Shown here: one piece after another, positions 21,823 to 31,445 of the stretch
Numbering within the stretch: the first letter of the stretch is position 1
How the letters are laid out: the number at the start of each line of letters is the position of its first letter
Assembly (NCBI RefSeq): GCF_004295665.1
Contig: NZ_CP034759.1
Location: forward strand, 1,426,001-1,490,000
DNA from: Litorilituus sediminis
Lineage (GTDB): Bacteria; Pseudomonadota; Gammaproteobacteria; Enterobacterales; Alteromonadaceae
DNA: 64,000 bases
Direction of reading: 5' to 3'
Made by a program: the position numbers and the translations under genes
The notes under the pieces: generated by a model
What the model was told of the DNA's origin: nothing
Seen by the model: the letters and a program-made list of their open reading frames with translations, nothing else
The model's database searches: none

Positions 21823-23244
21823 CTATAGCAGTTTATCTGTCATGGCATCATTGACTTGCTGACTAACGAACGCTTGCCAAGCCTCAGTTATTGTCAGTAA
21901 CTTCTTCTCTTTAAGGCCTTTTACTTTTAATAGCTGGTGCGGATTTTGATTTAACGCATCCAGCGTGCCCTTAAGGCCAAGCTCTTCAATAATCAAGCCT
22001 GTTAAGGCCTTACCCACCCCTTTAATAGCATAAAAGAAATCTACTAACTCTTGCTGGCTCAAATTAATAAAGGCTTTGCTTTGCGCAGTTAAATCGGCCG
22101 CGCTATCTTCTAAGCCGAGCTCTTCACTAGCACATACTTGCTGACAAAGCATAGCGACGGCTTTACTGACGTAATTGTCTTGAAAATTCCAGATTTCACT
22201 TGGCCACTCTTCATAAGCTCTTAATTCCATAGGTAACAGCTGATACATGGCACTATCTTGTTCAACTAGGCTATCACCACAATCTTGACTATAAGACGGC
22301 TTAGAAAAAGCAATTTGTCGCATGGTTCTTAGTAGCTTACTATCAATTTTGCCCAACTCTTCCCAGTTATTCAGGGGGATATAGGGTTTCGCAAATTGGC
22401 CATTGCTAAATAGCCACATTAGATACTGACCAATCCAATCTCGAATATAAGGAAATGCGGCAAACGCGGTAGCACACTCTAAAATCCGAAACTTACCGTC
22501 ATTACCTAAAGCAATATCGCAAGCCCAGTATTCAGCGTTCGCAGCTTTAGAGGCTTTTCGGGCAATGTCTAATGCCGCACGCGGGACATTGTTATAATCA
22601 ATTGCCCCTCCTTGACTGGTATTAGTTAACCACTCCCCCTCTGGTGGGCGACGCCAAAATGCGCACACAGGCTTATGACCAATAAGCATGACGCGAATAT
22701 CAGCCACCATAGGAACAAACTCTTGCACATAAACGGGGTAGTATTTTTTCTCAGCAATTAATAGCTTGGCTTCGGCAAAACTATCCACCTTATGAACAAA
22801 ATATCCGCCATAATTTGATGGCCCATAAGATTTTTTAATTATCTTAGGGTAACGACACTGAGCAAGAAAATTTAAGGCGTCGTCCAGCTCATAAAAGACA
22901 TCAGTTTTAGGAATAGGCAGTTGATACTTTTTACAAAAGTGAGTGACATTTTCCTTAGATTTATTAGCAAACTGCGCATCCAGTGAAGGCACAAACTGTA
23001 CGTTTGGTAAAGCCCTGCTAATTTCTCGAAAGGTTTCATATGCCGTTGCCGGAATATTACCAATCAAAATATCAATGCCTTTGCGCTTAACCTCATTGAT
23101 AAAGCGCTGCTTATCATTGCCCCAATGATAGGTAACACTGTCTATTTTATCTGGCCAGCCTTTAAAATTAGAACGATCAAAAAAACGCATCACGTGATCT
23201 AAATAAACAAAGCCAATTTTCGGAAGTTGTACTGACTTATCCAT
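21823..23244 (-). CDS. RimK-like ATP-grasp protein with C-terminal helix-hairpin-helix region
   Basis: 473 residues. The ATP-grasp core spans about 60-300: KIIKKSYGPSNYGGYFV (ATP Lys and Gly-rich loop), DIRVMLIGHKPVCAFWRR, and the metal site ACDIALGNDGKFRILECATAF. In the last motif the usual E-x-N is E-C-A, so one metal ligand seems lost. Residues about 390-460 (DFFYAIKGVGKALTGLIIEEL and LLKVKGLKEKKLLTI) resemble paired helix-hairpin-helix motifs. It starts on the A of the stop of the upstream ATP-grasp gene (TAATG), so the two are translationally coupled. Substrates are unknown. Confidence 0.8.
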   Translation of the reverse strand: MDKSVQLPKIGFVYLDHVMRFFDRSNFKGWPDKIDSVTYHWGNDKQRFINEVKRKGIDILIGNIPATAYETFREISRALPNVQFVPSLDAQFANKSKENVTHFCKKYQLPIPKTDVFYELDDALNFLAQCRYPKIIKKSYGPSNYGGYFVHKVDSFAEAKLLIAEKKYYPVYVQEFVPMVADIRVMLIGHKPVCAFWRRPPEGEWLTNTSQGGAIDYNNVPRAALDIARKASKAANAEYWACDIALGNDGKFRILECATAFAAFPYIRDWIGQYLMWLFSNGQFAKPYIPLNNWEELGKIDSKLLRTMRQIAFSKPSYSQDCGDSLVEQDSAMYQLLPMELRAYEEWPSEIWNFQDNYVSKAVAMLCQQVCASEELGLEDSAADLTAQSKAFINLSQQELVDFFYAIKGVGKALTGLIIEELGLKGTLDALNQNPHQLLKVKGLKEKKLLTITEAWQAFVSQQVNDAMTDKLL

Positions 23245-24185
23245 TAGGCAACTCCCGCTACAGGTAAATTAACGACATTGCTTTGTTTTACTTTGCGCTC
23301 AATTAAATCAACGATTTTGTTTATCTTATTTTGATTAAAGTTCAGACCGAGTTGTTGTTGCTCAGGCGTGGCAAACGCGGGAATGCCATTAACCTCTAGC
23401 ACTACATATTGCTCTTTCTCTAAATCATAAATTAAATCAACGCCGGCTATTTCTAGCCCAGTCACGCTTGCTGCCTTAATTGCTAACTCCACCGCATCGA
23501 TACTTGGCTCTCTAAGCATAATACTGCCGCCACTGGTAACATTAGTTTTCCAGCTATCACTAGGCGCTCGCCTGCCATAACAACTAACATACTGCCCATC
23601 CACCACATCAATACGAAAATCCGTCATATCGTAATTAATGTATTTTTCGATATAAAAATAGGGAATATTGGTTTGATCTAAAAAAGGGAACAGCATGTCG
23701 AGCGAGCTTTCATTTTCAATTTTTACAATACCAATACCACCCCAACCATCAACAGGCTTATAAATTAACTTACCGCCCCACTCTTGCATGGTTTTTTTCA
23801 GCTTACGTTTATCGCTACGCTTAAGCATTTTATATTGTGGCGTTACTATGCCAGCTTGCGTTAATTTATGTGCGGTGCGAAATTTATCTTCGGTTAGCGC
23901 AAACGACTGAAAATTATTAATACAAGGCACCGACTCATTAAGTATTTGATATAAATACATTTGATACTGTGTTTGCTTGCTGGCGTTATACGAGAAGAAT
24001 AAATCTAACTGCTCCATGGCCACTTTTTTACACAAAATATGCCCATCACTTGCCATGGCATTGGCTAAATTCAAATCGGGTATCACCGCAATATCTCTGT
24101 CATTAAGCTGTTTTATCATCTCATCTTGAATGGCAAGCCCACCGCCATTTTTATACATCCACATACCAACCGTATATCTCGACAT
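23244..24185 (-). CDS. RimK-like ATP-grasp ligase
   Basis: 313 residues and first gene of the operon. ATP-grasp motifs look complete: KLIYKPVDGWGGIGIVKI near 137-154, DFRIDVVDGQYVSCYGRR near 187-204, and the metal-binding GVDLIYDLEKEQYVVLEVNG ending near 273 with Glu and Asn. Such enzymes join a carboxylate to an amine through an acyl phosphate (RimK, glutathione synthetase, D-Ala ligase, peptide-tailoring ligases). RBS AAGGA precedes the ATG. The fused partner gene, M14 peptidase and divergent M20 peptidase suggest peptide-bond metabolism. Confidence 0.85.
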   Translation of the reverse strand: MSRYTVGMWMYKNGGGLAIQDEMIKQLNDRDIAVIPDLNLANAMASDGHILCKKVAMEQLDLFFSYNASKQTQYQMYLYQILNESVPCINNFQSFALTEDKFRTAHKLTQAGIVTPQYKMLKRSDKRKLKKTMQEWGGKLIYKPVDGWGGIGIVKIENESSLDMLFPFLDQTNIPYFYIEKYINYDMTDFRIDVVDGQYVSCYGRRAPSDSWKTNVTSGGSIMLREPSIDAVELAIKAASVTGLEIAGVDLIYDLEKEQYVVLEVNGIPAFATPEQQQLGLNFNQNKINKIVDLIERKVKQSNVVNLPVAGVA

Positions 24186-24243
24186 TCTTTAGTCCTTTCC
24201 TTTTTACTTAAATATCAGCTAACAACCTATACAGCCTCATCTC

Positions 24244-24285
24244 TTTACTGGTTAAATTTTACTGGTTAAATTTCACTCATTAAAG
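24244..24285. repeat. Tandem 14-bp repeat in the ATP-grasp/M20 divergent promoter region
   Basis: TTTACTGGTTAAAT occurs twice in tandem (24244-24257 and 24258-24271), followed by a degenerate third copy. It sits about 60 bases before the first ATP-grasp start and about 160 before the M20 start. It could be an operator. Confidence 0.5.
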
Positions 24286-24444
24286 CCAAGCCTAAATTTG
24301 CTCTGTTACAGTGATATGACGAAATGAAACTTGCGAAAAACTTTCACATTTATGTAATCAAACTGCCTTATTTCTCTTGTGCAATAGCAAAGGCGTGTTG
24401 ACCTTTGTTGATATTTTCAACCTATAGACAAAAAAGGATTGCTT

Positions 24445-25605
24445 ATGTCTAAGTTAAAGCAAGTAACCCAGGCGTTTGATTTTTCTGAACTGGCGCAGTT
24501 AATTGAAATCAACTCCTATACAAAAAACAAAGCAGGCGTTGATAAAGTGGCTCAATTATTTAGTCAATGGATGCAGCCATTAGGCTTTAGCATTAAACGC
24601 TTTGAGCGCGAAAACATAGGCGATCATATTCTTTACCTATCGAACAAAGTAGCTGGCAAAAAAATCTTGCTGTTAGGTCATTTCGATACGGTATTCCCAC
24701 CTGATACTTTTGACTCTTTTAGTGAAGATGATAATTGGATTTACGGCCCCGGCGTGTGTGATATGAAAGGTGGTAACTATGTTGCCCTGTGCGCACTTAG
24801 ACAGGTGTTTGAGCAATTTGGCTGTATCGAGAATATTGATGTGCTGATGGTCAGTGATGAAGAAAGCGGTAGTGACGACAGTAAGCACATAACGCAAGCT
24901 ATCGCTAAAGATTATGATCTCTGCTTAGTGTTTGAAGCAGCCGGTAAAGACAATGAAGTGGTTATTGCCCGTAAAGGTGTTGCTACTTACCAAATCGATA
25001 TTAAAGGTAAAGCAGCCCATGCGGGTAATCATTATCATGAAGGTTGCAACGCTAACTTAGCCGCTGCCCATATGATAGTGCAGCTAACCGCCTTAACGCG
25101 CAACAGCTTTGGCACTACCGTTAATGCTGGTAAAGTTACTGGTGGCATTGGCGCGAATACCATTTCACCACACGCCAATATAACGGTTGAAGCGCGCTTT
25201 ACTAACAACACCGAAAAAGAACGAGTGCTGTCTGAAATAGAGCGCATCGCCACCACTAGCTATGTTACCGGTGTCAGTTCGAGCTTTTCTGGCGGTTTAC
25301 AGCGTGACGTTATGCAAACCAATCAAAATCAAGTACTGCTAATCAAAGAAATTGAAGAAATTATTGGTAAACCGCTTAAACTCGAAAAACGTGGCGGCGT
25401 TAGTGATGCCAATACCGTGGCTGGACAAGGTGTACCTACCTTAGATGGTTTTGGCCCCTTTGGGGATGGTGATCACACCATACATGAACGCGCCAGCAAA
25501 GCGAGTTTTCATTCACGTGTGAGCGATGTCAGCAAAATACTGACGTATTTTACCAAGCAAGGTGCAAAGAAAGAGCTTAAGCGTAAAGCTGAACAAGTCG
25601 CCTAA
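24445..25605 (+). CDS. M20 family metallopeptidase (carboxypeptidase G2-like)
   Basis: 386 residues. Start ATG at 24445 has AAAAAGGA upstream. Di-zinc residues of family M20 are present: LLLGHFDTVFP near 74-84, the bridging Asp in GPGVCDMKGG, MVSDEESGS with catalytic Glu, EAAG, and a C-terminal His in GDGDHTIHERA. The dimerisation domain begins at KGKAAHAGNHYHEG. Best fit is the carboxypeptidase G2/glutamate carboxypeptidase branch, which removes C-terminal glutamate or similar residues. No signal peptide is seen, so it is cytoplasmic. Divergent from the ATP-grasp operon, which suggests a shared substrate. Confidence 0.87.
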   Translation: MSKLKQVTQAFDFSELAQLIEINSYTKNKAGVDKVAQLFSQWMQPLGFSIKRFERENIGDHILYLSNKVAGKKILLLGHFDTVFPPDTFDSFSEDDNWIYGPGVCDMKGGNYVALCALRQVFEQFGCIENIDVLMVSDEESGSDDSKHITQAIAKDYDLCLVFEAAGKDNEVVIARKGVATYQIDIKGKAAHAGNHYHEGCNANLAAAHMIVQLTALTRNSFGTTVNAGKVTGGIGANTISPHANITVEARFTNNTEKERVLSEIERIATTSYVTGVSSSFSGGLQRDVMQTNQNQVLLIKEIEEIIGKPLKLEKRGGVSDANTVAGQGVPTLDGFGPFGDGDHTIHERASKASFHSRVSDVSKILTYFTKQGAKKELKRKAEQVA

Positions 25606-25606
25606 G

Positions 25607-25637
25607 AAAAGGTAATAGCGCTTCGCTATTACCTTTT
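25607..25637. terminator. Bidirectional Rho-independent terminator
   Basis: A perfect 14-bp stem (25607-25620 with 25624-25637), 3-base loop CTT, with A and T runs at its outer ends. It lies between the convergent M20 and PhoD genes. Confidence 0.85.
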
Positions 25638-25687
25638 ACCTCGTTATTACTTTTTTATCTCGTGTAGCCTTATACGCGAGTAACTGG

Positions 25688-28042
25688 CTATGAGGATAAC
25701 TGAGTTAACTGGCCATCTTGTACTTTAAACTGATGTAAACGTACCATAGCCAAGAAGCCATCCGCATCATGGTAGTAGCTTTTAGTCACGGCATCGACAT
25801 GATGAAATTCACTGTCAGTATTGTGTAAGCTTACCAAGACTTGTTCGGCATCAACCTCAACAATAGCAACGCCATGCTCCCACATACGAGAAAATACCAT
25901 ATTATCTTGAATATCAGCGCGTTTAGTAGCGGTATTCACCAGCGTATCGAAAAAGTAAGGTAAATTACTGATTGACTCAGGCACCTCACCTAATTGGGCA
26001 AAAATCTGCTTCATACCATTTTCAAGGAATGAGCCAAAAGTACCAGATGAAATGGACGAGGTAGTAAAGTTAAACGACTTTTTACCTGTTACCGCATTAG
26101 CTTGGTGCTCAGTAATATAGCTACTATGGACATCACCACTTAAACTGATAACACCAAATTGACTCATCACATTATCAACAAAGCTTGATTTAAACTGTGG
26201 GAAGCCATCCCATTGATCGGCCTCTAAATAAAAGCGCTGTTTCAGTGCAGCAGGAATTGCAGGTGAATCAAGCACGCCTTCAAGCGTTGGCAAGCCACTG
26301 TCAGCACGACTCGCTGATAAATCAAACATTAATGGCGCAAAAGTAACTGAGCTACCTAACATCTTCCAGGTACTACTAGAAGTCATAAAGGTCTGCGTTA
26401 ACCAAGCGGTTTGCCTATCATCAAAGGCTTTTTGTGCACTCGTGCCCTGAAGGTTGGCAACATACTCTTTATAAGCAGCGTAAATATCATAAGTATCTTT
26501 AATAACAAAATAACGACTACCTATGTAGTTAAACAGTGAGGTTTTACCTAAGGTATAAAAAGCAAGACCTTGCGCTACACCCGTTTCTGGCAAAGCAGGC
26601 AGCATTTGCAGCGGATGCTCTGCAGGTAAACTTGCTTTAGCACTGACTAACACTTGGTTTAAGTAGCTAGTTGCCAAGTTACCCTGAACCGCAGCTACTG
26701 CGCGCTGCTGAGCTTGTGCCAGTGCCTCAGCTTGACTTATTTCAATGCGCGCCATCAGCTCTGTCATATATAAACCAGTAAAGACTTCTAAGAACGCCGC
26801 TTTGTATGGCGCAAACATGGCTTCATCAATATTTACGTACGGTGACATCTGGCTAACCACAGCATCCACTTGTGCTTGTGGCATACCACTTGCCAATAAG
26901 AAGCCCGCCAGTGAGGCTTGATCAATCGCAACTGTCGCTGGGAAGGCATCTTCTGGCAAAATATGATCAGGACGATTAGTGCGAAAGTCTGTCATCGCCA
27001 AATGCAAGTGCAGACCAAATTGGAAATCTCGATAAATACGGGTATTAGGGAATAAGTGCTCTTCATTTACCGCCATAGCGCCCGATGCTAACTCACCTTG
27101 GGTATGTGGCTGCTCATGGTCAATGGGCATATATTCAAAATAAGCCATTTCAGAATTTTTCTTACGCGCGGTTTGCTGCTCATTGGCTGCGCCATCTAAA
27201 TAAGTGGCATTATCGGCCCAGCTATCATCAGAAAACTCATGATCATCCCAAATAGCAATCATAGGGAAGCGTTCATGCACGCGTTGTAATACTTCATCAC
27301 TACGATAGGTTTTATAAAGCTGACGATAGTTATCTAAGCTGTTAGCTGCTTGAGTTTTATTGTCACCAACGCCAATTGTTAATGCCCCAGCTTGATCGGT
27401 AAATTCAATACTGCGCTCACCACCGCTTAATTGGAATAAAGCATCCCCTGTGGTTTCATAAATGTAGTCACCTAAATGAATAATAAAATCAATATCATCG
27501 TTATCTAAAATAGATAAGTAGTTATTAAAATATCGACCGATATAATCTTGGCAAGATACATAGGCAAATTTCACTTTGGTGTCACTATCTGGGCTTGCAG
27601 CGGTTTTAGTGCGGCCAGTACGGCTAGCGTAATTTTTGTCATCTTGCTGATAGATAAAGCGATAATAGTAATGCTGACCTGCATTTAACTCAGTTACCCG
27701 TATCTTTAAGCAATGATCTGAGCTTGCCAAAGCAGCAAATGTTTCTTCTACCACTAAATTAGCAAAATTTTCATCACTGGCAACTTGCAGTATTAAGGAA
27801 GTATCAGCGCCAGAGCCGTTATCAACACGCGTCCATAAAATCACAGAATCAACTTTAGGATCCCCCGAAACCACAGACTGTGGAAAATACTGACTGCCGT
27901 CTAAAATACTCGGCTGAGTCGGCTCTGGCGTAACGACCACTTCTTTTTTGTCGGAACTACCACAGCCAACGAGACTTGAGGTGACAATAGCACCAGCACT
28001 TACCGCAAGGGTTTTAATAAATTTTCGACGGGTATAGATCAT
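25688..28042 (-). CDS. PhoD-like alkaline phosphatase, Tat-exported lipoprotein
   Basis: 784 residues. The N-terminus has a twin-arginine signal (TRRKFIKTLA) running into a lipobox (SSLVGC), so it is probably exported folded and lipid-anchored. An N-terminal Fn3/PhoD-N domain at about 45-150 precedes the metallophosphoesterase: VSCQDYIGRY near 165, IHLGDYIYE near 188-196, AIWDDHEFSDDSW near 264-276, and SGDVHSSYI near 647. These are the PhoD metal-site motifs. It is longer than classical PhoD because of an extra Ala-rich helical stretch near 380-500. Likely role: phosphate release from phosphodiesters or monoesters in the periplasm. Confidence 0.88.
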   Translation of the reverse strand: MIYTRRKFIKTLAVSAGAIVTSSLVGCGSSDKKEVVVTPEPTQPSILDGSQYFPQSVVSGDPKVDSVILWTRVDNGSGADTSLILQVASDENFANLVVEETFAALASSDHCLKIRVTELNAGQHYYYRFIYQQDDKNYASRTGRTKTAASPDSDTKVKFAYVSCQDYIGRYFNNYLSILDNDDIDFIIHLGDYIYETTGDALFQLSGGERSIEFTDQAGALTIGVGDNKTQAANSLDNYRQLYKTYRSDEVLQRVHERFPMIAIWDDHEFSDDSWADNATYLDGAANEQQTARKKNSEMAYFEYMPIDHEQPHTQGELASGAMAVNEEHLFPNTRIYRDFQFGLHLHLAMTDFRTNRPDHILPEDAFPATVAIDQASLAGFLLASGMPQAQVDAVVSQMSPYVNIDEAMFAPYKAAFLEVFTGLYMTELMARIEISQAEALAQAQQRAVAAVQGNLATSYLNQVLVSAKASLPAEHPLQMLPALPETGVAQGLAFYTLGKTSLFNYIGSRYFVIKDTYDIYAAYKEYVANLQGTSAQKAFDDRQTAWLTQTFMTSSSTWKMLGSSVTFAPLMFDLSASRADSGLPTLEGVLDSPAIPAALKQRFYLEADQWDGFPQFKSSFVDNVMSQFGVISLSGDVHSSYITEHQANAVTGKKSFNFTTSSISSGTFGSFLENGMKQIFAQLGEVPESISNLPYFFDTLVNTATKRADIQDNMVFSRMWEHGVAIVEVDAEQVLVSLHNTDSEFHHVDAVTKSYYHDADGFLAMVRLHQFKVQDGQLTQLSS

Positions 28043-28134
28043 AGTTAAATCCTTCCTACTTATTGTTTTTGTTACTTATTCACTACATTGTAATTATCAA
28101 TTGTGACAACTTATTGATGCGTGATGTCTTGTTA

Positions 28135-29709
28135 TTATTCTGGGTAGCCAGTTATCTTTTTAATATCTTGGTATATAGGTTTTAGCTGCTTATACATTTT
28201 TCGATAAACCTGCTGATATAGCTTGTTGTACAGTTGCACGTTCGCTTGGTTAGGTAAAAACGATTGTTCAATGCGCGTCATATGCTCAACCGCTTGCGCG
28301 TAGCTTGGATAATGACCACAGCCCACCGCGACATTGATTGCCGCTCCCAAGCCTGAAGTTTCATAGGTATGTGGCCTGTGCGCAGGTAAGTTAAAAATAT
28401 CCGCAGTAAGTTGTAGTGCCGCATCTGATTGCGAGCCACCACCTGAGACGATCAAACGGGTTATTTTGCATTTCTGTCGCTTTGCTAAGCTTTCCTTGCC
28501 TTCGCGAAGGGCATAAGCCAAACCTTCTAAAATTGAGCGATAAATATGAGCACGGGTGTGAACATCGCCAAAGCCTAAAATAGCGCCTTTCGCCTCAAGA
28601 TTTTTCAGCCCAGGAGACCAATAAGGTTGCAGCATTAACCCCATAGAACCAGGCGGTACTTGCGCCACTAATTGATCAAATAAACTTTCAGGGCTAACAC
28701 CTAAAGCCCGCCCTTGTTCAATTTCATTTTGACCAAATTCTTGTTTAAACCAATTGACCATCCAAAAGCCGCGATAAATCATCACCTCACTATTAAAATG
28801 ATCTGGCATAGCAGAAGGATACGGCGGTATAAAGGCTTGTGGCTCGACATAGCTAGCATTATTGGTATTTATGGTTGCCGTAGTACCATAACTTAAACTT
28901 GCGGTATCAGGCTCAATACAACCAGAGCCTAATACCTCACACGCTTTATCTGAGGCAGAAGCAATTAACTGGGTGCCAACGCAAATACCAGTATGCTGTG
29001 CCGCTTGTTCGGTAATTTCACCTAACAACTCGCCCGGTTTAACTAAGCTAGGTAACATAGTGCGCTTAATCGGTAGCGCTTGCCACTTCCAATCCCAGTC
29101 ACTGGCCCAAGCTTGCTTTTTATAATCAAAGGGTAAGTAACCAACTATGCTACCAACTGAGTCTTTATATTGGCCTGTTAATCTATGCGTGAAAAAGCCA
29201 GACAACAGTAAAAACTTATTTGTGTTTTGCCATACTTTCGGCTCATTTTGCGCTAACCAATTAGCCTGTGCCTTGCGACGAAAATAATCGATAACCTTGC
29301 TTTGACCGAGCACAGCAAACGCCAAACGCCAGTACCATGGCATGGCTTTATTTTGCTGACATAAGCGTTGATCTAACCATAAAATGGCAGGTCTTAATGG
29401 CTTACCCTGCCCATCAAGGTTTACTACTGTACCGCGCTGGGTGGTCACAGTAACCGCCATCACTCGCTGCTGGTAACCCTGCTTAATAACCTCGGCTTGT
29501 TGCCAAAGCGCCTGACAACATTGCCCTAGCATTTGCCAAAAATAATCAGCCTCTTGCTCTGCCCAACCTGGCTGGGTAGAAAAATACGGCTCTAGCTCAA
29601 GTCGACTTTTAGCAACCAGCTCACCACTTAGGTTAAACAACAAGGCGCGGACACTCTGCGTGCCATTATCTATAGTTAAAATTAAATCTTTATTGTGCTT
29701 ATCTGTCAT
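28135..29709 (-). CDS. FGGY-family carbohydrate kinase (glycerol-kinase-like)
   Basis: About 524 residues from the ATG at 29709. Two alternative ATGs lie just upstream, and no strong RBS separates them. The FGGY/ASKHA fold shows DNGTQSVRALLF at the N-terminus, the PGWAEQEADYFW motif, DQRL near 115, SLSYGTTATINT, and the C-terminal ATP site IVSGGGSQSDAALQLTADIF followed by TSGLGAAINVAVG. The substrate need not be glycerol. It is the third gene of a cluster with a G3P-dehydrogenase-like and an alkyl-DHAP-synthase-like flavoprotein, which points to phosphorylation of glycerol or a glycerol ether. Confidence 0.85.
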   Translation of the reverse strand: MTDKHNKDLILTIDNGTQSVRALLFNLSGELVAKSRLELEPYFSTQPGWAEQEADYFWQMLGQCCQALWQQAEVIKQGYQQRVMAVTVTTQRGTVVNLDGQGKPLRPAILWLDQRLCQQNKAMPWYWRLAFAVLGQSKVIDYFRRKAQANWLAQNEPKVWQNTNKFLLLSGFFTHRLTGQYKDSVGSIVGYLPFDYKKQAWASDWDWKWQALPIKRTMLPSLVKPGELLGEITEQAAQHTGICVGTQLIASASDKACEVLGSGCIEPDTASLSYGTTATINTNNASYVEPQAFIPPYPSAMPDHFNSEVMIYRGFWMVNWFKQEFGQNEIEQGRALGVSPESLFDQLVAQVPPGSMGLMLQPYWSPGLKNLEAKGAILGFGDVHTRAHIYRSILEGLAYALREGKESLAKRQKCKITRLIVSGGGSQSDAALQLTADIFNLPAHRPHTYETSGLGAAINVAVGCGHYPSYAQAVEHMTRIEQSFLPNQANVQLYNKLYQQVYRKMYKQLKPIYQDIKKITGYPE

Positions 29710-29723
29710 GGTCATCATGTAAT

Positions 29724-31445
29724 TTATTTGCTGTCACCGCACTCAGGTACGCGATAATATTTTCGCCACAATTGCATATAACGAGCAATTTCCTGCTGCC
29801 AATCAGTGTCACTCCATGGCATATAAGGTGCGCATAAGGCTTGTATTTTTGGCAGTAAATCTATGCCTCCTTTTGGCAATACATTACCAAGGCGTGTTCT
29901 TCTTAATAATAGATCATCAAGGTGTTGCACTTGCTCGTATTGTACCGCCCAAATAAGCTCCGCCCAGACGTGCTTACTATAGCGTATCGGCAATAACTGC
30001 TGAGCATCTGAAAGCTTGATAAAATGCTGACTAAGTGAGCCATAACAAGCCAAAATATGCTGTTCAACCTGTGCTGGCAGCAACCGCTCAGACTGACAAT
30101 TAGCCGGTGAGAAAATGGCATATTGATTAACCGCTTGCAGCTTATGGTGAAAATCAGCTACAGCAATATACTGAGCGGCTTGTTGTAACACTTGCTCTGC
30201 AATTAAACGAAACGTTGTTAACTTACCGCCGGTGACACTAATAACGCCGTCATGATTATTTATCTGATGCTGACGTTTTTCTTTTGACGGAGGTGCATTT
30301 TTAGCTGAGGTGGTTACAGGGCGAACACCGGAAAAGGTTGAAATAACATCGCTGGCGTTAATATTGGCATCGGGAAACTGCTGAGCGACAGCCTTAAGTA
30401 AATAGTCAAACTCTGCCTGACTGATACTCGCTTCTTCAGATAGTGGCGATAAATGCTCTACATCAGTTGTGCCAACAATAGTGACATTTTGCCAAGGGTA
30501 GACCTGCACTGGCCTGTTATCATCACCATGACGAATGGCAATCACACTGGCAACAGGTAAACGCCAGCTAGGCAGCACCAAATGACTGCCCCTTAATGGC
30601 CTCATATGCGCTGTTTTTTTAGCCTTAGTATCAAGATCTGTGCAACTTGCTTTGACTTGATTCGACCATGCCCCAGTTGCATTAACCACCACAGAAGCAT
30701 TAACCGTTACGGCTTGACCATCAATAGTTAGCGAAACTTGCTTAGCATTCGCCTTACTTGCAATCGCGGTGACTTGTGCATAATTAAGCACTTGAGCGCC
30801 CAAGTGTAATGACTCTTGAATTAAGCGTAATACTAATCTGGCATCATCGGTTAAGGCATCAAAAAATTGCGTACCACCGAGTAGCTTATTTTCATCAATA
30901 TGTGGCGCTAATGCTAAATATGATGCTTTCGGCCAAAACTTGTGCTGGTTAACGCCAGCAATCAAGTCATAACAAGCCAATAATTTATTAAACAGCCAAG
31001 GACTTGGAAAAGCGCGCTGATAATGACTCATCACAAAACTGTGTTTAGTTACCAGCGGTTGTCCTTGTGCGACTAAACGCTGACGCTCAACAACAGATTC
31101 TCGCGTTAATGCCAGCTGCCCTTGCGCCATATAACGCAAGCCGCCGTGCACCATTTTTGACGAACGACTCGAGCTACCCCAAGCAAAATCTTTTTGCTCT
31201 AGTAACAGGACTTTTAAGCCCATTTGGCTGGCAAGCTTTAACACCCCAGCACCAGTAATACCGCCACCAATAACAACTAAGTCCCAATGGGGTTGAGCTG
31301 CTATTTCTGCAATGCGTTGCTGACGAGTCTGGCTCAACTTACCAGGCAAGTCACAACTGGCGTTACTATCAAGCCTAGAGACATTATCTTGGTGTAATGC
31401 CGTGTAGTCATTTGAAATATCAACGCCTGCTGTTTGCATAGTCAT
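29724..31445 (-). CDS. FAD-dependent glycerol-3-phosphate dehydrogenase/oxidase family protein
   Basis: 573 residues. The dinucleotide motif DLVVIGGGITGAGV begins near residue 55, after a 50-residue non-conserved leader. SSRSSKMVHGGLRYM is the typical GlpD/GlpO signature, and the C-terminal part has the expected SGVRPVT and VTGGKLTTFRLIAE. It should oxidise a glycerol 3-phosphate-type alcohol to the ketone and pass electrons to quinone or oxygen. It abuts the preceding flavoprotein gene with no gap. Because canonical glpD usually sits with glpF/glpK/glpR, this copy may act on a modified glycerol phosphate. Confidence 0.87.
   Translation of the reverse strand: MTMQTAGVDISNDYTALHQDNVSRLDSNASCDLPGKLSQTRQQRIAEIAAQPHWDLVVIGGGITGAGVLKLASQMGLKVLLLEQKDFAWGSSSRSSKMVHGGLRYMAQGQLALTRESVVERQRLVAQGQPLVTKHSFVMSHYQRAFPSPWLFNKLLACYDLIAGVNQHKFWPKASYLALAPHIDENKLLGGTQFFDALTDDARLVLRLIQESLHLGAQVLNYAQVTAIASKANAKQVSLTIDGQAVTVNASVVVNATGAWSNQVKASCTDLDTKAKKTAHMRPLRGSHLVLPSWRLPVASVIAIRHGDDNRPVQVYPWQNVTIVGTTDVEHLSPLSEEASISQAEFDYLLKAVAQQFPDANINASDVISTFSGVRPVTTSAKNAPPSKEKRQHQINNHDGVISVTGGKLTTFRLIAEQVLQQAAQYIAVADFHHKLQAVNQYAIFSPANCQSERLLPAQVEQHILACYGSLSQHFIKLSDAQQLLPIRYSKHVWAELIWAVQYEQVQHLDDLLLRRTRLGNVLPKGGIDLLPKIQALCAPYMPWSDTDWQQEIARYMQLWRKYYRVPECGDSK

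Noticed and set aside
29724..31445. Plain aerobic glycerol utilisation operon (glpD/glpK)
   Set aside because: No glpF or glpR is present, an AGPS-like gene leads the operon and the regulator is AraC type; kept only as an alternative.
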